A stretch of 28,043 bases of DNA from Lysobacteraceae bacterium UBA6001. Its GTDB lineage: Bacteria > Pseudomonadota > Gammaproteobacteria > Xanthomonadales > Xanthomonadaceae. Location: positions 1-28,043 of the forward strand of contig DJAN01000159.1 of NCBI GenBank assembly GCA_002429615.1. The letters are read 5' to 3'. A program made the position numbers and the translations under genes. The notes under the pieces are model-generated. The model was not told where the DNA came from and did not search any database. It was given only the letters and a program-made list of their open reading frames with translations. Positions 14,876 to 24,140 of the stretch are shown piece by piece. The first letter of the stretch is position 1, and every line of letters starts with the position of its first letter.

Positions 14876-14946
14876 GCCGGAGCCCCCCGCCTCCGGCATG
14901 CCCCCCGCGCCTCCCCCCCGCGAACCCCCGATCCGCGTGATCGGGG
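14876..14946 (+). terminator. Two hairpins between the SRPBCC gene and mntH
   Basis: GCCGGAG (14876-14882) pairs with CTCCGGC (14891-14897). CCCCGATC (14926-14933) pairs with GATCGGGG (14939-14946) around CGCGT. Both stems are perfect, but neither is followed by T residues. They may end the upstream transcript weakly or structure the mntH leader. The second stem, being a DNA palindrome about 76 nt before the mntH start, might also be an operator. I see no yybP-ykoY Mn2+ riboswitch features. Confidence 0.4.
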
Positions 14947-15021
14947 CCGGGCGGCGGCGGGCTTCGGCCGATCAACACAGTGGCGGCAGCCGCTCGCCCG
15001 CCCCTATGTCGAGGGATCGTC

Positions 15022-16422
15022 ATGCCTCCCGACTCCAGCCGCGCATCGGCCCTGAGTGCCGCCACGCTCCCGCCGCGCCTGCCAACGCACAGCGCGCATG
15101 CATCTCCCCGGTGGCCGCGCTCGCTGGCGGCGTTGAAGCCGTACCGGGCGTTCATGGGGCCCGCGCTGCTGGTGAGCGTGGGCTACATGGACCCGGGCAA
15201 CTGGGGAACCGATCTGCAGGCCGGCGCGCTCTATCAATACGGGCTGCTGTGGATCGTAGTGCTGGCGAGCGCGATGGCGATCGTGCTGCAGCTGCTCTCC
15301 GCGCGGCTGGGCATCGTCACCGGACGGAATCTCGCCGAGGCCTGCCGCGAGTGGTATCCCGCCTGGTGCCGGATGCCGCTGTGGATCGTCTGCGAGATCG
15401 CCATCGCGGCATGCGACCTGGCCGAGGTGCTGGGTTCGGCCATCGCGCTCAACCTGTTGTTCGGCATGCCGCTGTTCGCGGCCGTGCTGATGACGGCCGC
15501 CGATGTGCTGCTGCTGATGTTGCTGCAGCGCCACGGCATGCGCTTCATCGAGCGGGTGGTGGTGGTGCTGGTGCTGACGATTGCCGGCGCGTTCTTCATC
15601 GAGCTGTTCGTGATGCCGGGCATGCGGCCGGGCTTCGGCGCCATCGGCAGCGCGCTGCTGCATCCGACGTTGTCCAATGCCGGCATGGCCAGCGTGGCGG
15701 TCGGCATCATCGGCGCGACCGTGATGCCGCATAACCTCTACCTGCATTCGGCGCTGGTGCAGAACCACGCCACGGGAGAAGACCGTAGCGCGAAGCAGGT
15801 GGCGCTGCGTTGCGCCGCGGTTACCACCGGGGTATCGCTGACGCTCGCGCTATTCGTCAACGCGGCCATCCTGGTGCTCGCGGCGGTCGTCTTCCATGGC
15901 CGTAGCGAACTGGTGCTGGACGGGCACCGCTACGTGCTGGGTGACCAGACCGACTGGATCCACGTCGCCTACCTGACCTTCGCGCCCACTGTCGGCTCCG
16001 CTGCCGCCAGCGTGATCTTCGCCGTGGCACTGCTGGCGTCGGGCCAATCGAGCACGATCACCGGCACCCTTGCTGGGCAGGTGGTGATGGAGGGCTTCAT
16101 GCATTGGCGTATCAGCCCATGGAAGCGGCGCTTCGTTACCCGCGTCATGGCCATCATCCCGGCGGTGGTCGTGATCGGCATGCGCGGCGACGGGGGCGTC
16201 AACGACCTGCTCGTACTGAGCCAGGTGGTGCTGGCGATGCAGCTGCCGTTCGCGATGTTCCCGCTGCTGCATTTCATGACGCGCAAGCGCTTCGCACCGG
16301 CATGGCCGGCTTCCAAGGTGTTGCTGACACTGGGCTGGATGAGCGCGCTGGCGATCACCGCGTTCGATCTCTACGGCCTGCCGGGAAGCCTTAGCGATGC
16401 GATGCACATCTTCTCCGGCTGA
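15022..16422 (+). CDS. mntH: Nramp-family divalent metal (Mn2+) transporter
   Basis: This 466-aa inner-membrane protein is an Nramp proton-coupled importer of Mn2+ and, less well, Fe2+. The metal-binding DPGN lies in helix 1 (57-60). The broken helix 6 has AxxMPH (Ala232, Met235, His237), the other half of the metal site. About 11 helices are predicted. A Pro/Ser-rich N-terminus of about 35 residues precedes the core. The ATG at 15022 has GAGGG 7 nt upstream; an earlier out-of-frame ATG is ignored. It ends 91 nt before the Old Yellow Enzyme gene on the same strand. Mn import beside Fe-free central enzymes may reflect an oxidative-stress or iron-poor role. No Fur or MntR site is evident. Confidence 0.95.
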   Translation: MPPDSSRASALSAATLPPRLPTHSAHASPRWPRSLAALKPYRAFMGPALLVSVGYMDPGNWGTDLQAGALYQYGLLWIVVLASAMAIVLQLLSARLGIVTGRNLAEACREWYPAWCRMPLWIVCEIAIAACDLAEVLGSAIALNLLFGMPLFAAVLMTAADVLLLMLLQRHGMRFIERVVVVLVLTIAGAFFIELFVMPGMRPGFGAIGSALLHPTLSNAGMASVAVGIIGATVMPHNLYLHSALVQNHATGEDRSAKQVALRCAAVTTGVSLTLALFVNAAILVLAAVVFHGRSELVLDGHRYVLGDQTDWIHVAYLTFAPTVGSAAASVIFAVALLASGQSSTITGTLAGQVVMEGFMHWRISPWKRRFVTRVMAIIPAVVVIGMRGDGGVNDLLVLSQVVLAMQLPFAMFPLLHFMTRKRFAPAWPASKVLLTLGWMSALAITAFDLYGLPGSLSDAMHIFSG

Positions 16423-16473
16423 GGGATGGGTGCGGCAAACCAATGTATGGATTCCCGCAGCGCACCGCATGCC

Positions 16474-16479
16474 TATAGT
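16474..16479 (+). promoter_or_regulatory. Possible -10 (TATAGT) before the OYE gene
   Basis: TATAGT at 16474-16479 matches 5 of 6 of TATAAT and lies 35 nt before the ATG. No good -35 is seen 16-18 bp upstream (ATTCCC). If active, with an activator, it would start the five-gene run from the Old Yellow Enzyme to the exporter separately from mntH. Confidence 0.3.
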
Positions 16480-16513
16480 CAAAACCCGTCCTCCTTTTCT
16501 TGAGAACGCGAAA

Positions 16514-17635
16514 ATGGATCGACCCAAACTCTTCGAGCCCATCCAGATCGGATCGCTGAAGCTCGACAACCGCATCGTCATCTCGCCGATGTGCCAGTAC
16601 TCCGCCGACGAAGGCAAGATGACCGACTGGCATCTGCTGCATCTCGGCCATCTCGCATTGTCCGGCGCGGGCCTGTTGACGATTGAAGGCACCGCGGTGC
16701 TGCCGGAAGGCCGCATCACGCCGTCGGATGTCGGCCTGTGGGACACGCAGACAGAAGCGGCGATGGGGCGCGTGATCGACGCGATCCGCCGCTGGTCCCC
16801 CATTCCGCTCGCGCTGCAGCTGTCGCATGCCGGGCGCAAGGCTTCGGCCGAAGTGCCGTGGCAGGGCGGGCGCCAGATGCCTGCGCATGCGCCGCAGGGC
16901 TGGCAAACCCTGGCGCCGTCCGCGGTCGCGCTGAGTGTGGGCGGCCCCACCCCCATGGCGCTGGACCGCGCGGGCCTGGATCGCGTACGCGACGCGTTCG
17001 CGCAGGCCGCGCGCCGCGCCGCACGGCTGGGGATCGACGTGATCCAGCTGCATGCGGCGCACGGCTATCTGCTGCACCAGTTCCTGTCTCCCTATTCCAA
17101 CAAGCGCGACGACGCCTACGGCGGCAGCCTGGAAAACCGGATGCGCTTTCCGCTGGAGGTGTTCGACGCGGTGCGCGAAGCATTTCCCGCCGAGCGCCCG
17201 GTGTCGGTCCGCATCTCCGGCAGCGACTGGATTGACGGTGGCGCGGGTATCGACGACGCGGCGGCCTTCGCCCGCGCGCTGGCATCACGTGGATGTGCCG
17301 CGCTCAATGTCTCCAGTGGCGGGCTGGACCCGGCGCAGAGGATCGTCGACGGCCCGAACTACCAGGTGCCGTTCGCGCGCGCGATCAAGCAGGCGGTGTC
17401 GATCCCGGTGGTGGCGGTCGGGCTGATCAGCGAGTTCGACCAGGCCGAGGCCATCGTGGGTACCGGCGATGCCGATCTCGTCGGCCTGGCGCGCGCGGTG
17501 CTCTACAACCCGCGCTGGCCCTGGCATGCGGCGGCGCACCTGGGCGCCCATGTGCGCGGCCCGGATCAGTACCTGCGCTCGCAACCCCGACAGCACCGCA
17601 CCTTGTTCGATTTCGACGAGTGGGCGGAAACCTGA
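16514..17635 (+). CDS. Old Yellow Enzyme family NADH:flavin oxidoreductase (YqjM/XenA-like)
   Basis: This 373-aa FMN barrel enzyme reduces C=C bonds of alpha,beta-unsaturated carbonyls or nitro compounds with NAD(P)H. It is of the YqjM class: SPMCQYSADEGKMTDWH (24-40) has the redox-tuning Cys27 and Tyr29. HAGRKAS follows at about 105-111, the substrate-binding His180/His183 lie in QLHAAHGYL, and SPYSNKRDDAYGGS (192-205) is typical. Length is usual. The ATG at 16514 fits the family N-terminus, although no strong ribosome-binding site is seen. fumC starts 63 nt downstream, so the gene probably heads or joins that operon. Its link to fumarate and malate genes is unclear; detoxification of reactive carbonyls is possible. 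Confidence 0.93.
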   Translation: MDRPKLFEPIQIGSLKLDNRIVISPMCQYSADEGKMTDWHLLHLGHLALSGAGLLTIEGTAVLPEGRITPSDVGLWDTQTEAAMGRVIDAIRRWSPIPLALQLSHAGRKASAEVPWQGGRQMPAHAPQGWQTLAPSAVALSVGGPTPMALDRAGLDRVRDAFAQAARRAARLGIDVIQLHAAHGYLLHQFLSPYSNKRDDAYGGSLENRMRFPLEVFDAVREAFPAERPVSVRISGSDWIDGGAGIDDAAAFARALASRGCAALNVSSGGLDPAQRIVDGPNYQVPFARAIKQAVSIPVVAVGLISEFDQAEAIVGTGDADLVGLARAVLYNPRWPWHAAAHLGAHVRGPDQYLRSQPRQHRTLFDFDEWAET

Positions 17636-17658
17636 GCGACCGCTCGACGGCCCCATCC

Positions 17659-17682
17659 GCCGGCGGCTTCGGTTTCGCCGGC
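17659..17682 (+). promoter_or_regulatory. Hairpin directly before the fumC ribosome-binding site
   Basis: GCCGGCG (17659-17665) and CGCCGGC (17676-17682) form a perfect 7-bp stem with loop GCTTCGGTTT. It ends 3 nt before AAGGAG (17686-17691) of fumC. It may act as a weak terminator of the reductase gene or as a structure that tunes fumC translation. Confidence 0.4.
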
Positions 17683-17698
17683 CTGAAGGAGAATCCCC

Positions 17699-19144
<1,446 letters not shown>

Positions 19145-19156
19145 AGGAGAAACGAC

Positions 19157-19552
19157 ATGATCCGTTGCGTGAGGATGTGGACCGGAGCCGACGGTGCCTC
19201 CCGGTTCGAGGAAGGCGAATTGCAGGTGGGCCCGGGACGTCATGGCAAGGCCTCCGGCCTGCCGATCGACGTGCACGAGCTGTCGTTCCAGGAAACCGGA
19301 GGCGCGGATGCTTCCGCCTGGCACCAGGATCCGGTGCCGCAGTTCGTCATCACCCTGGCTGGGACCATCGAGTTCGAGGTGCGCTCGGGACAGCGCTTCA
19401 CGATCCATCCCGGGGACGTGCTGATCGCACAGGACAACACCGGCAGCGGCCATCGCTGGCGGCTCGTCGATGGTGATGCATGGCGCAGGGCCTACGTCAT
19501 ATACGACGACGCGACCTCGCTGCACTTCCGCGCGGCAGGAACCCCGGCATGA
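19157..19552 (+). CDS. Cupin-like protein
   Basis: A 131-aa single-domain cupin. Motif 1 is degenerate (WHQDPVPQFVITLAGTIEFEV, with His56 and Gln62 where HxH and Glu are expected). Motif 2 has HPGDVLIAQDNTGSGHRW with His84 and His99. Some metal ligands therefore seem changed, which suggests a small-molecule sensor, an altered metal site, or a non-catalytic role. AAGGAG is 7 nt before the ATG. It sits 12 nt after fumC and overlaps mqo by 4 nt (ATGA), so its supply is tied to both enzymes. It might bind a carboxylate of this pathway, but that is speculation. Confidence 0.85.
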   Translation: MIRCVRMWTGADGASRFEEGELQVGPGRHGKASGLPIDVHELSFQETGGADASAWHQDPVPQFVITLAGTIEFEVRSGQRFTIHPGDVLIAQDNTGSGHRWRLVDGDAWRRAYVIYDDATSLHFRAAGTPA

Positions 19553-21048
19553 ACGCCACCGCTGATACACAGGTCGATGTGCTGCTGATCGGTGCGGGCA
19601 TCATGAGCGCCACGGTGGGCACGTTGCTGCATGCGCTCTCGCCTTCGCTGCGTATCGGCATTATCGAACGGCTGGACGACTGCGCCCAGGAAAGCTCGAT
19701 GGCCTGGAACAACGCCGGCACCGGCCACGCCGCCAACTGCGAGCTCAACTACACACCGCAGCGCGAGGACGGCAGCATCGATATCTCCGAGGCGCTGAAG
19801 GTCAACACGGAGTTCGACGTCTCGCGCGAACTGTGGGCGCATCTGGTCTCCACCGGCGCGATTCCCGATCCTCGCGCGTTCCTGCATCCGTGCCCGCACA
19901 TGAGCTTCGTGTGGGGCGAGGAGAACGTGGCCTTCCTGAAGGCGCGCTTTGACGCGATGCAGGCACATCACTGCTATCGGGGCATGGAATACAGCGAGGA
20001 TCCCGCCCAGATCGCGACGTGGGCGCCGCTGGTCATGGAAGGCCGTGATCCGAACCAGAGGGTGGCGGCCACGCGCATCGTCACCGGTACCGACGTGGAC
20101 TATGGCGCGCTGACCCACCTTTTCATCCGCCACCTTCAACTGGAAGGCGTGGATGTGCGCTACAACCAGGAGGTGGTGGCGATCGAGCGCGATGGCGACG
20201 GCTGGATCGTGACCGCCGAGGACGCGCCGGGCGGCACGCGGCGCACCACGGCAGCGCGCTTTGTCTTCATCGGCGCCGGCGGCGCGGCGTTGTCGCTGCT
20301 GCAGAAGTCCGGCATTCCCGAGGGCAGGGGATACGGCGGCTTCCCGGTGAGCGGGATCTGGCTGAAGTGCGAGGTGGATGCGGTGACCGCGCGGCATCAC
20401 GCCAAGGTGTACGGCAAGGCAGCCTCCGGCTCGCCCCCGATGTCCGTTCCGCATCTGGATACCCGGGTGATCAACGGCAAGACCTCGCTGCTGTTCGGGC
20501 CCTACGCGGGATTCTCGACCAAGTTCCTCAAGCAGGGCTCGCACGCGGACCTGTTTGCTTCAGTCACCGCGCGTAACCTGCTGCCCCTGCTCGACGTGGC
20601 CAAGGACAACGCCGCGCTTGAGGAATATCTCGTGGAACAGGTCTTCCAGACCCACCATGCGCAGTTCGAGGTGCTCCGCCAGTTCTTCCCCGGCGCGCAA
20701 CGCAGCCAGTGGCAGCTGGCGGTAGCCGGTCAGCGCGTGCAGATCATCAAGCCGGATGACGGGGATCGCGGCGGCCATCTGCGCTTCGGGACCGAGCTGG
20801 TGGTGTCCGCCGACAAATCGCTGGTCGCGCTGCTGGGGGCCTCACCGGGCGCCTCTACCGCCGCCGCGGTGGCGGTGGATCTGGTGCGCCGCTGTTTTGG
20901 CCACCGCCTGACCGACACCGATTGGCTTCCGGTGCTCCGCCGCATATTCCCCAGCTATGGCATCGACCTGGCGCAGGATGCCGCGGCCTGCCAGGCAAGC
21001 CGCGCGGCGACGGCCGCGTTGTTGAAGATCGAGAATATCGATGCCTGA
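19549..21048 (+). CDS. mqo: Malate:quinone oxidoreductase
   Basis: This 499-aa FAD enzyme oxidises malate to oxaloacetate and gives the electrons to the quinone pool at the inner membrane (peripheral). The N-terminal dinucleotide fold has GAGIMS (15-20) and the ribose-binding Glu40. The family-typical SSMAWNNAGTGHAANCELNYTP spans 49-70. Later blocks include FVFIGAGGAAL, GRGYGGFPVSG and the C-terminal LLGASPGAST. Length is standard. The ATG at 19549 overlaps the cupin stop, with AGGA upstream. The exporter gene begins 8 nt before its stop. Unlike malate dehydrogenase the reaction is effectively irreversible, so with FumC it pulls fumarate toward oxaloacetate. Confidence 0.96.
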   Translation: MNATADTQVDVLLIGAGIMSATVGTLLHALSPSLRIGIIERLDDCAQESSMAWNNAGTGHAANCELNYTPQREDGSIDISEALKVNTEFDVSRELWAHLVSTGAIPDPRAFLHPCPHMSFVWGEENVAFLKARFDAMQAHHCYRGMEYSEDPAQIATWAPLVMEGRDPNQRVAATRIVTGTDVDYGALTHLFIRHLQLEGVDVRYNQEVVAIERDGDGWIVTAEDAPGGTRRTTAARFVFIGAGGAALSLLQKSGIPEGRGYGGFPVSGIWLKCEVDAVTARHHAKVYGKAASGSPPMSVPHLDTRVINGKTSLLFGPYAGFSTKFLKQGSHADLFASVTARNLLPLLDVAKDNAALEEYLVEQVFQTHHAQFEVLRQFFPGAQRSQWQLAVAGQRVQIIKPDDGDRGGHLRFGTELVVSADKSLVALLGASPGASTAAAVAVDLVRRCFGHRLTDTDWLPVLRRIFPSYGIDLAQDAAACQASRAATAALLKIENIDA

Positions 21049-22342
21049 AGTCCCTGCCGGCGAAGTGGACGCGCTCGGGCGCATCCTGCTGCGGCTCGCT
21101 CGGCTGTTCCTCGGTGCCGGCGCGGACAGCGAGTACGTCAACCGGCGTATCGAGAAGCTGGCGCGTCGCTGGGACGCTACCAGCGAGCTGTTCATTGGTA
21201 GCGAGCGGCTGCTGTTGATGCTGAGCACGGAGGGCGCATACCGCACGCGCATCGGGCATGCGGTAGGCGCGATGGGCGTGGACGCGGGACGGCTGTTCGC
21301 GCTCGACGGCCTGGCGAACGACATCGAGGCCGGCCGCACCGACGCCGCCAGTGCACAGGCGCGCCTGGACGAGATAGAAGGTGGCGTGGGTGGGTATTCC
21401 CCCTGGGTCGTCGCACTGGCGGTGGCGGTCACCAGTGCATCGCTGGCCCTGCTGTTCGGCGCGGGGCCGATCGCTGCCGCCGCCGCGTTCGTCGCCGGTG
21501 CGGTCAGCTTGTTGCTGCGGCGCCAACTTGCTCGGCTTGGCCTGCCAGCGGCGGCGACCGCCGCGATCACCGCCACGGTCAGCGGCGCGGTCGGAGCATT
21601 CCCGCTGCACGTGCTGCAGGTGGATGCGACGCTGGTACTGGTGGCGGCCGGCATGATCCTGGTGCCGGGCGTGCCCCTGATCAACGGCGTGCGCGACCTC
21701 GTGCAGGGCCATGCCGCCATTGGGCTGGATCGCCTCGCCAGCGGTGGACTGGTGGTGTTGGCCATCGTGTGTGGCCTTGCGATGGCGAGCGCGCTGTGCG
21801 CGGTGAGCCTGCCGTTCTCAAGCGGCAATGCCAGCCCTGCGCTGCCCTGGGATTTCGTCCTCTCCGGCCTGGCGGCCTTGGGCTTCGCGATTCTCTTCAA
21901 TGCGCCCGCGCGTTCGATCCTGCCGATCGTGCTGTGTGGCGCGCTGTCGCACGGTTCACGCTCGCTGATGACGCATGAGGGCGTGGACATCGTGGCGGCC
22001 ACGCTGTTGGCCACCTGCCTGGCGGGCACGGTGGCCGTGCTGCTGGCACGCTACCTGGAGGCCCCCTGGGCGGCGTTCGCCTTTCCCGGCGTGGTGGCCA
22101 TGGTGCCCGGCGCCTATGCCTTCCACGGGATGATGGGCGCGGTCGAGATCATGCACCGGGGGGGAGACAGCGCTCCGGTGCTGCTGGGGGAGACGTTCTC
22201 GGCGCTGATCACGGCAGGGGCACTGACCGCTGCGATCGGGGTGGGGTTGTTGCTGGCGGTGGTGGTGGGGGAGGGGATGGTGACGGTTTGGGGAGCTGCA
22301 ATGGCTCGGCGGGCATCCGGCCCTCGCCGCCATGCGTTATAA
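21041..22342 (+). CDS. Fused YjjP/YjjB-type (ThrE family) membrane exporter
   Basis: A 433-aa membrane protein with a cytoplasmic N-terminal domain (about 1-115) and about ten helices. The first half matches the ThrE/DUF1212 part and the second half the DUF3815 part, the two that are split as YjjP and YjjB in E. coli and fused in Corynebacterium ThrE. ThrE exports threonine and serine; E. coli YjjPB is reported to export succinate. Typical segments are AGADSEYVNRRIEKLARRW, GMILVPGVPLINGVRDLVQGH and AFPGVVAMVPGAYAFHGMMG. It overlaps mqo by 8 nt, so translation is coupled. In this operon a dicarboxylate (succinate, fumarate or malate) cargo is the more attractive guess, but an amino acid is not excluded. 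The C-terminal tail is short and basic. Confidence 0.88.
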   Translation: MPEVPAGEVDALGRILLRLARLFLGAGADSEYVNRRIEKLARRWDATSELFIGSERLLLMLSTEGAYRTRIGHAVGAMGVDAGRLFALDGLANDIEAGRTDAASAQARLDEIEGGVGGYSPWVVALAVAVTSASLALLFGAGPIAAAAAFVAGAVSLLLRRQLARLGLPAAATAAITATVSGAVGAFPLHVLQVDATLVLVAAGMILVPGVPLINGVRDLVQGHAAIGLDRLASGGLVVLAIVCGLAMASALCAVSLPFSSGNASPALPWDFVLSGLAALGFAILFNAPARSILPIVLCGALSHGSRSLMTHEGVDIVAATLLATCLAGTVAVLLARYLEAPWAAFAFPGVVAMVPGAYAFHGMMGAVEIMHRGGDSAPVLLGETFSALITAGALTAAIGVGLLLAVVVGEGMVTVWGAAMARRASGPRRHAL

Positions 22343-22377
22343 AGCCGGCGTAGTCCGACACATGGCCGCCGGATGCC
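22312..22377 (+). repeat. Inverted repeat flanking the exporter stop codon
   Basis: GGCATCCGG (22312-22320) and CCGGATGCC (22369-22377) are exact complements separated by 48 nt that include the exporter stop (22340-22342). A T run is absent. It may form the 3' end structure of the operon transcript. Confidence 0.35.
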
Positions 22378-22503
22378 TCGCATCATGGCGCTCGCGATCC
22401 AGCATGGATGGGGCTGCAGAAGAGGTCTCTGTCTACATCGACAAGGGATGGCTGGGTCTTCTCGAGTAGCGCGGGGTTTCAGTTGGCTAGCGCAGGGGGA
22501 GCA

Positions 22504-22626
22504 ATGAAAAACATCGGTTGGTTGCGACTCAGGTGCTTGGGCGTGGCCCTGCGCCGCCGGTGTGCCCAGGGGGATTGGTGTCCACTGGATTCCGCGTTAT
22601 CTGCTTCCATGCCATGGGGAATTTGA
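22504..22626 (+). pseudogene. Possible decayed short secreted-protein start
   Basis: GGGGGAG lies 3 nt before an ATG at 22504 that opens with Lys, Asn and a hydrophobic stretch (MKNIGWLRLRCLGVAL), like a signal peptide, then turns Arg/Cys-rich and stops after 40 codons. The ribosome-binding site is good though rather close. It could be a real small protein, a leader peptide, or the frameshifted start of a lost secreted protein. Evidence is thin. Confidence 0.2.
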
Positions 22627-22627
22627 T

Positions 22628-23128
22628 GTGAGGAAACAAGCGAACTTCGTGCTGCTCCTGTTATGTGCCTGCGCCGCGGCATACGCGCAGCAGCCTGCCC
22701 AGAAGTGCGCGCAACTGCCGGGACACGTGGCAGCGATGTTGCGGAAGCAGTTCCCGGCGTCCCACGTCGTGACGCGCAACGATCTGTACGGCGACGATCA
22801 GGCGCTCTGGGCGCGGGCCTACGGGGATGCATGCCCGGGATGGGTCAGCGGCACTTTCAAGCCCGGCTCGCGTCAGTACGCGATCACCCTGGTGGAAGGC
22901 TCGGCCGATAGGCTCCGGCAGGCGCTGGTGCTGGTGGATGCCTCGCCAGCGCACCCGCAGTCGTGGGTGCTCATGCCCATGGAGCATGTTGCCCGAGCAA
23001 GTGTGGTGCGACGTCTGCCAGGCAAGAAATCGATGCCTGATTCGGTGATCTTCGAGGCCATCGAGGCGGGCGCTCTGACCTATTCCTGGGTCGGTGACAA
23101 GTTCGAGCGGCAAGTGTCCGCCAAGTAG
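22628..23128 (+). CDS. Exported hypothetical protein
   Basis: A 166-aa protein starts at GTG 22628 with GGGGA 7 nt upstream. A signal peptide is clear: basic RKQ, hydrophobic core NFVLLLLCACAAA, and likely cleavage after AYA (about residue 20). The mature part contains two cysteines (QKCAQ and DACPGW), a helical N-terminal part, then strands (QYAITLVEG, LRQALVLVDAS, SWVLMPME) and a basic end. No enzyme motif is seen. It stands alone between the metabolic operon and ku, with no tight coupling to either. Confidence 0.75.
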   Translation: MRKQANFVLLLLCACAAAYAQQPAQKCAQLPGHVAAMLRKQFPASHVVTRNDLYGDDQALWARAYGDACPGWVSGTFKPGSRQYAITLVEGSADRLRQALVLVDASPAHPQSWVLMPMEHVARASVVRRLPGKKSMPDSVIFEAIEAGALTYSWVGDKFERQVSAK

Positions 23129-23215
23129 GGCCACCGCCGCATGGCGGGAGCGGACAGGACATCGATTTCACGCGCGGGGTTCTACAAGGGGCGAGGCATT
23201 CCCGCGGAGCGAGTC

Positions 23216-24121
23216 ATGGCACGTCCCATCTGGAGCGGCTCCCTGTCCTTTGGCCTGCTCAACATCCCGGTGTCGTTGATGCCCGGCGAGCGGCGCACCG
23301 ACCTGAGCTTCCGCATGCTCGATTCGCGTGACAAGAAGCCGATCCGCTTCGAGCGCGTGAACGCGGAGACCGGCGAAGAGGTGCCCTGGAAGGACATCGT
23401 CAAGGCCTTTGAGTACGACAAGGGCAGCTACGTCATTGTCGAAAAGGAAGACATTGCCGCCGCCGCACCGGAGTCGCACGAATCGGTGGATGTCGAGACG
23501 TTCGTGGATGCCGCCAGCATCAACCTGCGCTACTTCGAGAAGCCCTATGTGCTGGTGCCGGGCAAGAAAGCCGAAAAGGGCTACGTGCTTCTGCGCGAAA
23601 CCCTCAAGAAGTCGGGGAAGGTGGGCATCGCCCGTGTGGTGATCCGCACCCGCGAGTACATATGCGCGGTAATGCCCGACCAGGACGCGCTGGTGCTGAT
23701 CCTGCTGCGATACCCGCAGGAGCTGGTGGACTTCGACGAATACAAGCTGCCCGAGGGCAAGCCCGCCGATTTCCGCCTCGCGCCCAAGGAGCTGCAGATG
23801 GCCGAGCAGCTCATCGATTCGATGACGAGCAAATGGAACCCGGCCGATTACCACGACGAGTTCCGCACGCGGCTGTCGGACATCATCAAGAAGCGCATCA
23901 AGTCCAGCGGCGCGACCACCCGCTTCGAGGAGCCCGAACACCACGAAGATGCGGCCACCAACGTGGTGGACTTCATGTCGTTGCTGCAGCAAAGCCTGCA
24001 GACGAAGAAACGCACGCCGCCCGCCAAGGCCGCGGCGAAGAAAGCGGCAAAGACGACGAAATCGCCCGCGAAGAAGGCCAGCAAGGCAGTAAAGAAATCC
24101 GCCTCGCGCAAGGCTTCATGA
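23216..24121 (+). CDS. ku: Bacterial non-homologous end joining protein Ku
   Basis: This 301-aa protein is the homodimeric Ku that threads onto double-strand DNA ends and recruits LigD. The core (about 1-255) has the family opening RPIWSGSLSFGLLNIPVSL, the block RYFEKPYVLVPGKKAEKGYVLL (105-126), the strand GIARVVIRTREYICAV, and SKWNPADYHDEFR. The C-terminal tail (264-301) is nearly all Lys, Ala, Ser, Thr and Pro, like histone H1, and likely adds DNA binding. The ATG at 23216 has GGAG 7 nt upstream and fits the family start. ligD begins 19 nt after the stop on the same strand, a standard NHEJ pair. Confidence 0.96.
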   Translation: MARPIWSGSLSFGLLNIPVSLMPGERRTDLSFRMLDSRDKKPIRFERVNAETGEEVPWKDIVKAFEYDKGSYVIVEKEDIAAAAPESHESVDVETFVDAASINLRYFEKPYVLVPGKKAEKGYVLLRETLKKSGKVGIARVVIRTREYICAVMPDQDALVLILLRYPQELVDFDEYKLPEGKPADFRLAPKELQMAEQLIDSMTSKWNPADYHDEFRTRLSDIIKKRIKSSGATTRFEEPEHHEDAATNVVDFMSLLQQSLQTKKRTPPAKAAAKKAAKTTKSPAKKASKAVKKSASRKAS

Positions 24122-24140
24122 GGCCAGATGGCGTGTTCGC

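Noticed and set aside
14859..15021. Mn2+ riboswitch (yybP-ykoY) before mntH
   Set aside because: The conserved loops are not present; only simple GC hairpins are seen.
22408..22626. 72-codon frame after the exporter
   Set aside because: Composition and start context do not support it; only its internal start at 22504 has a ribosome-binding site, listed at low confidence.
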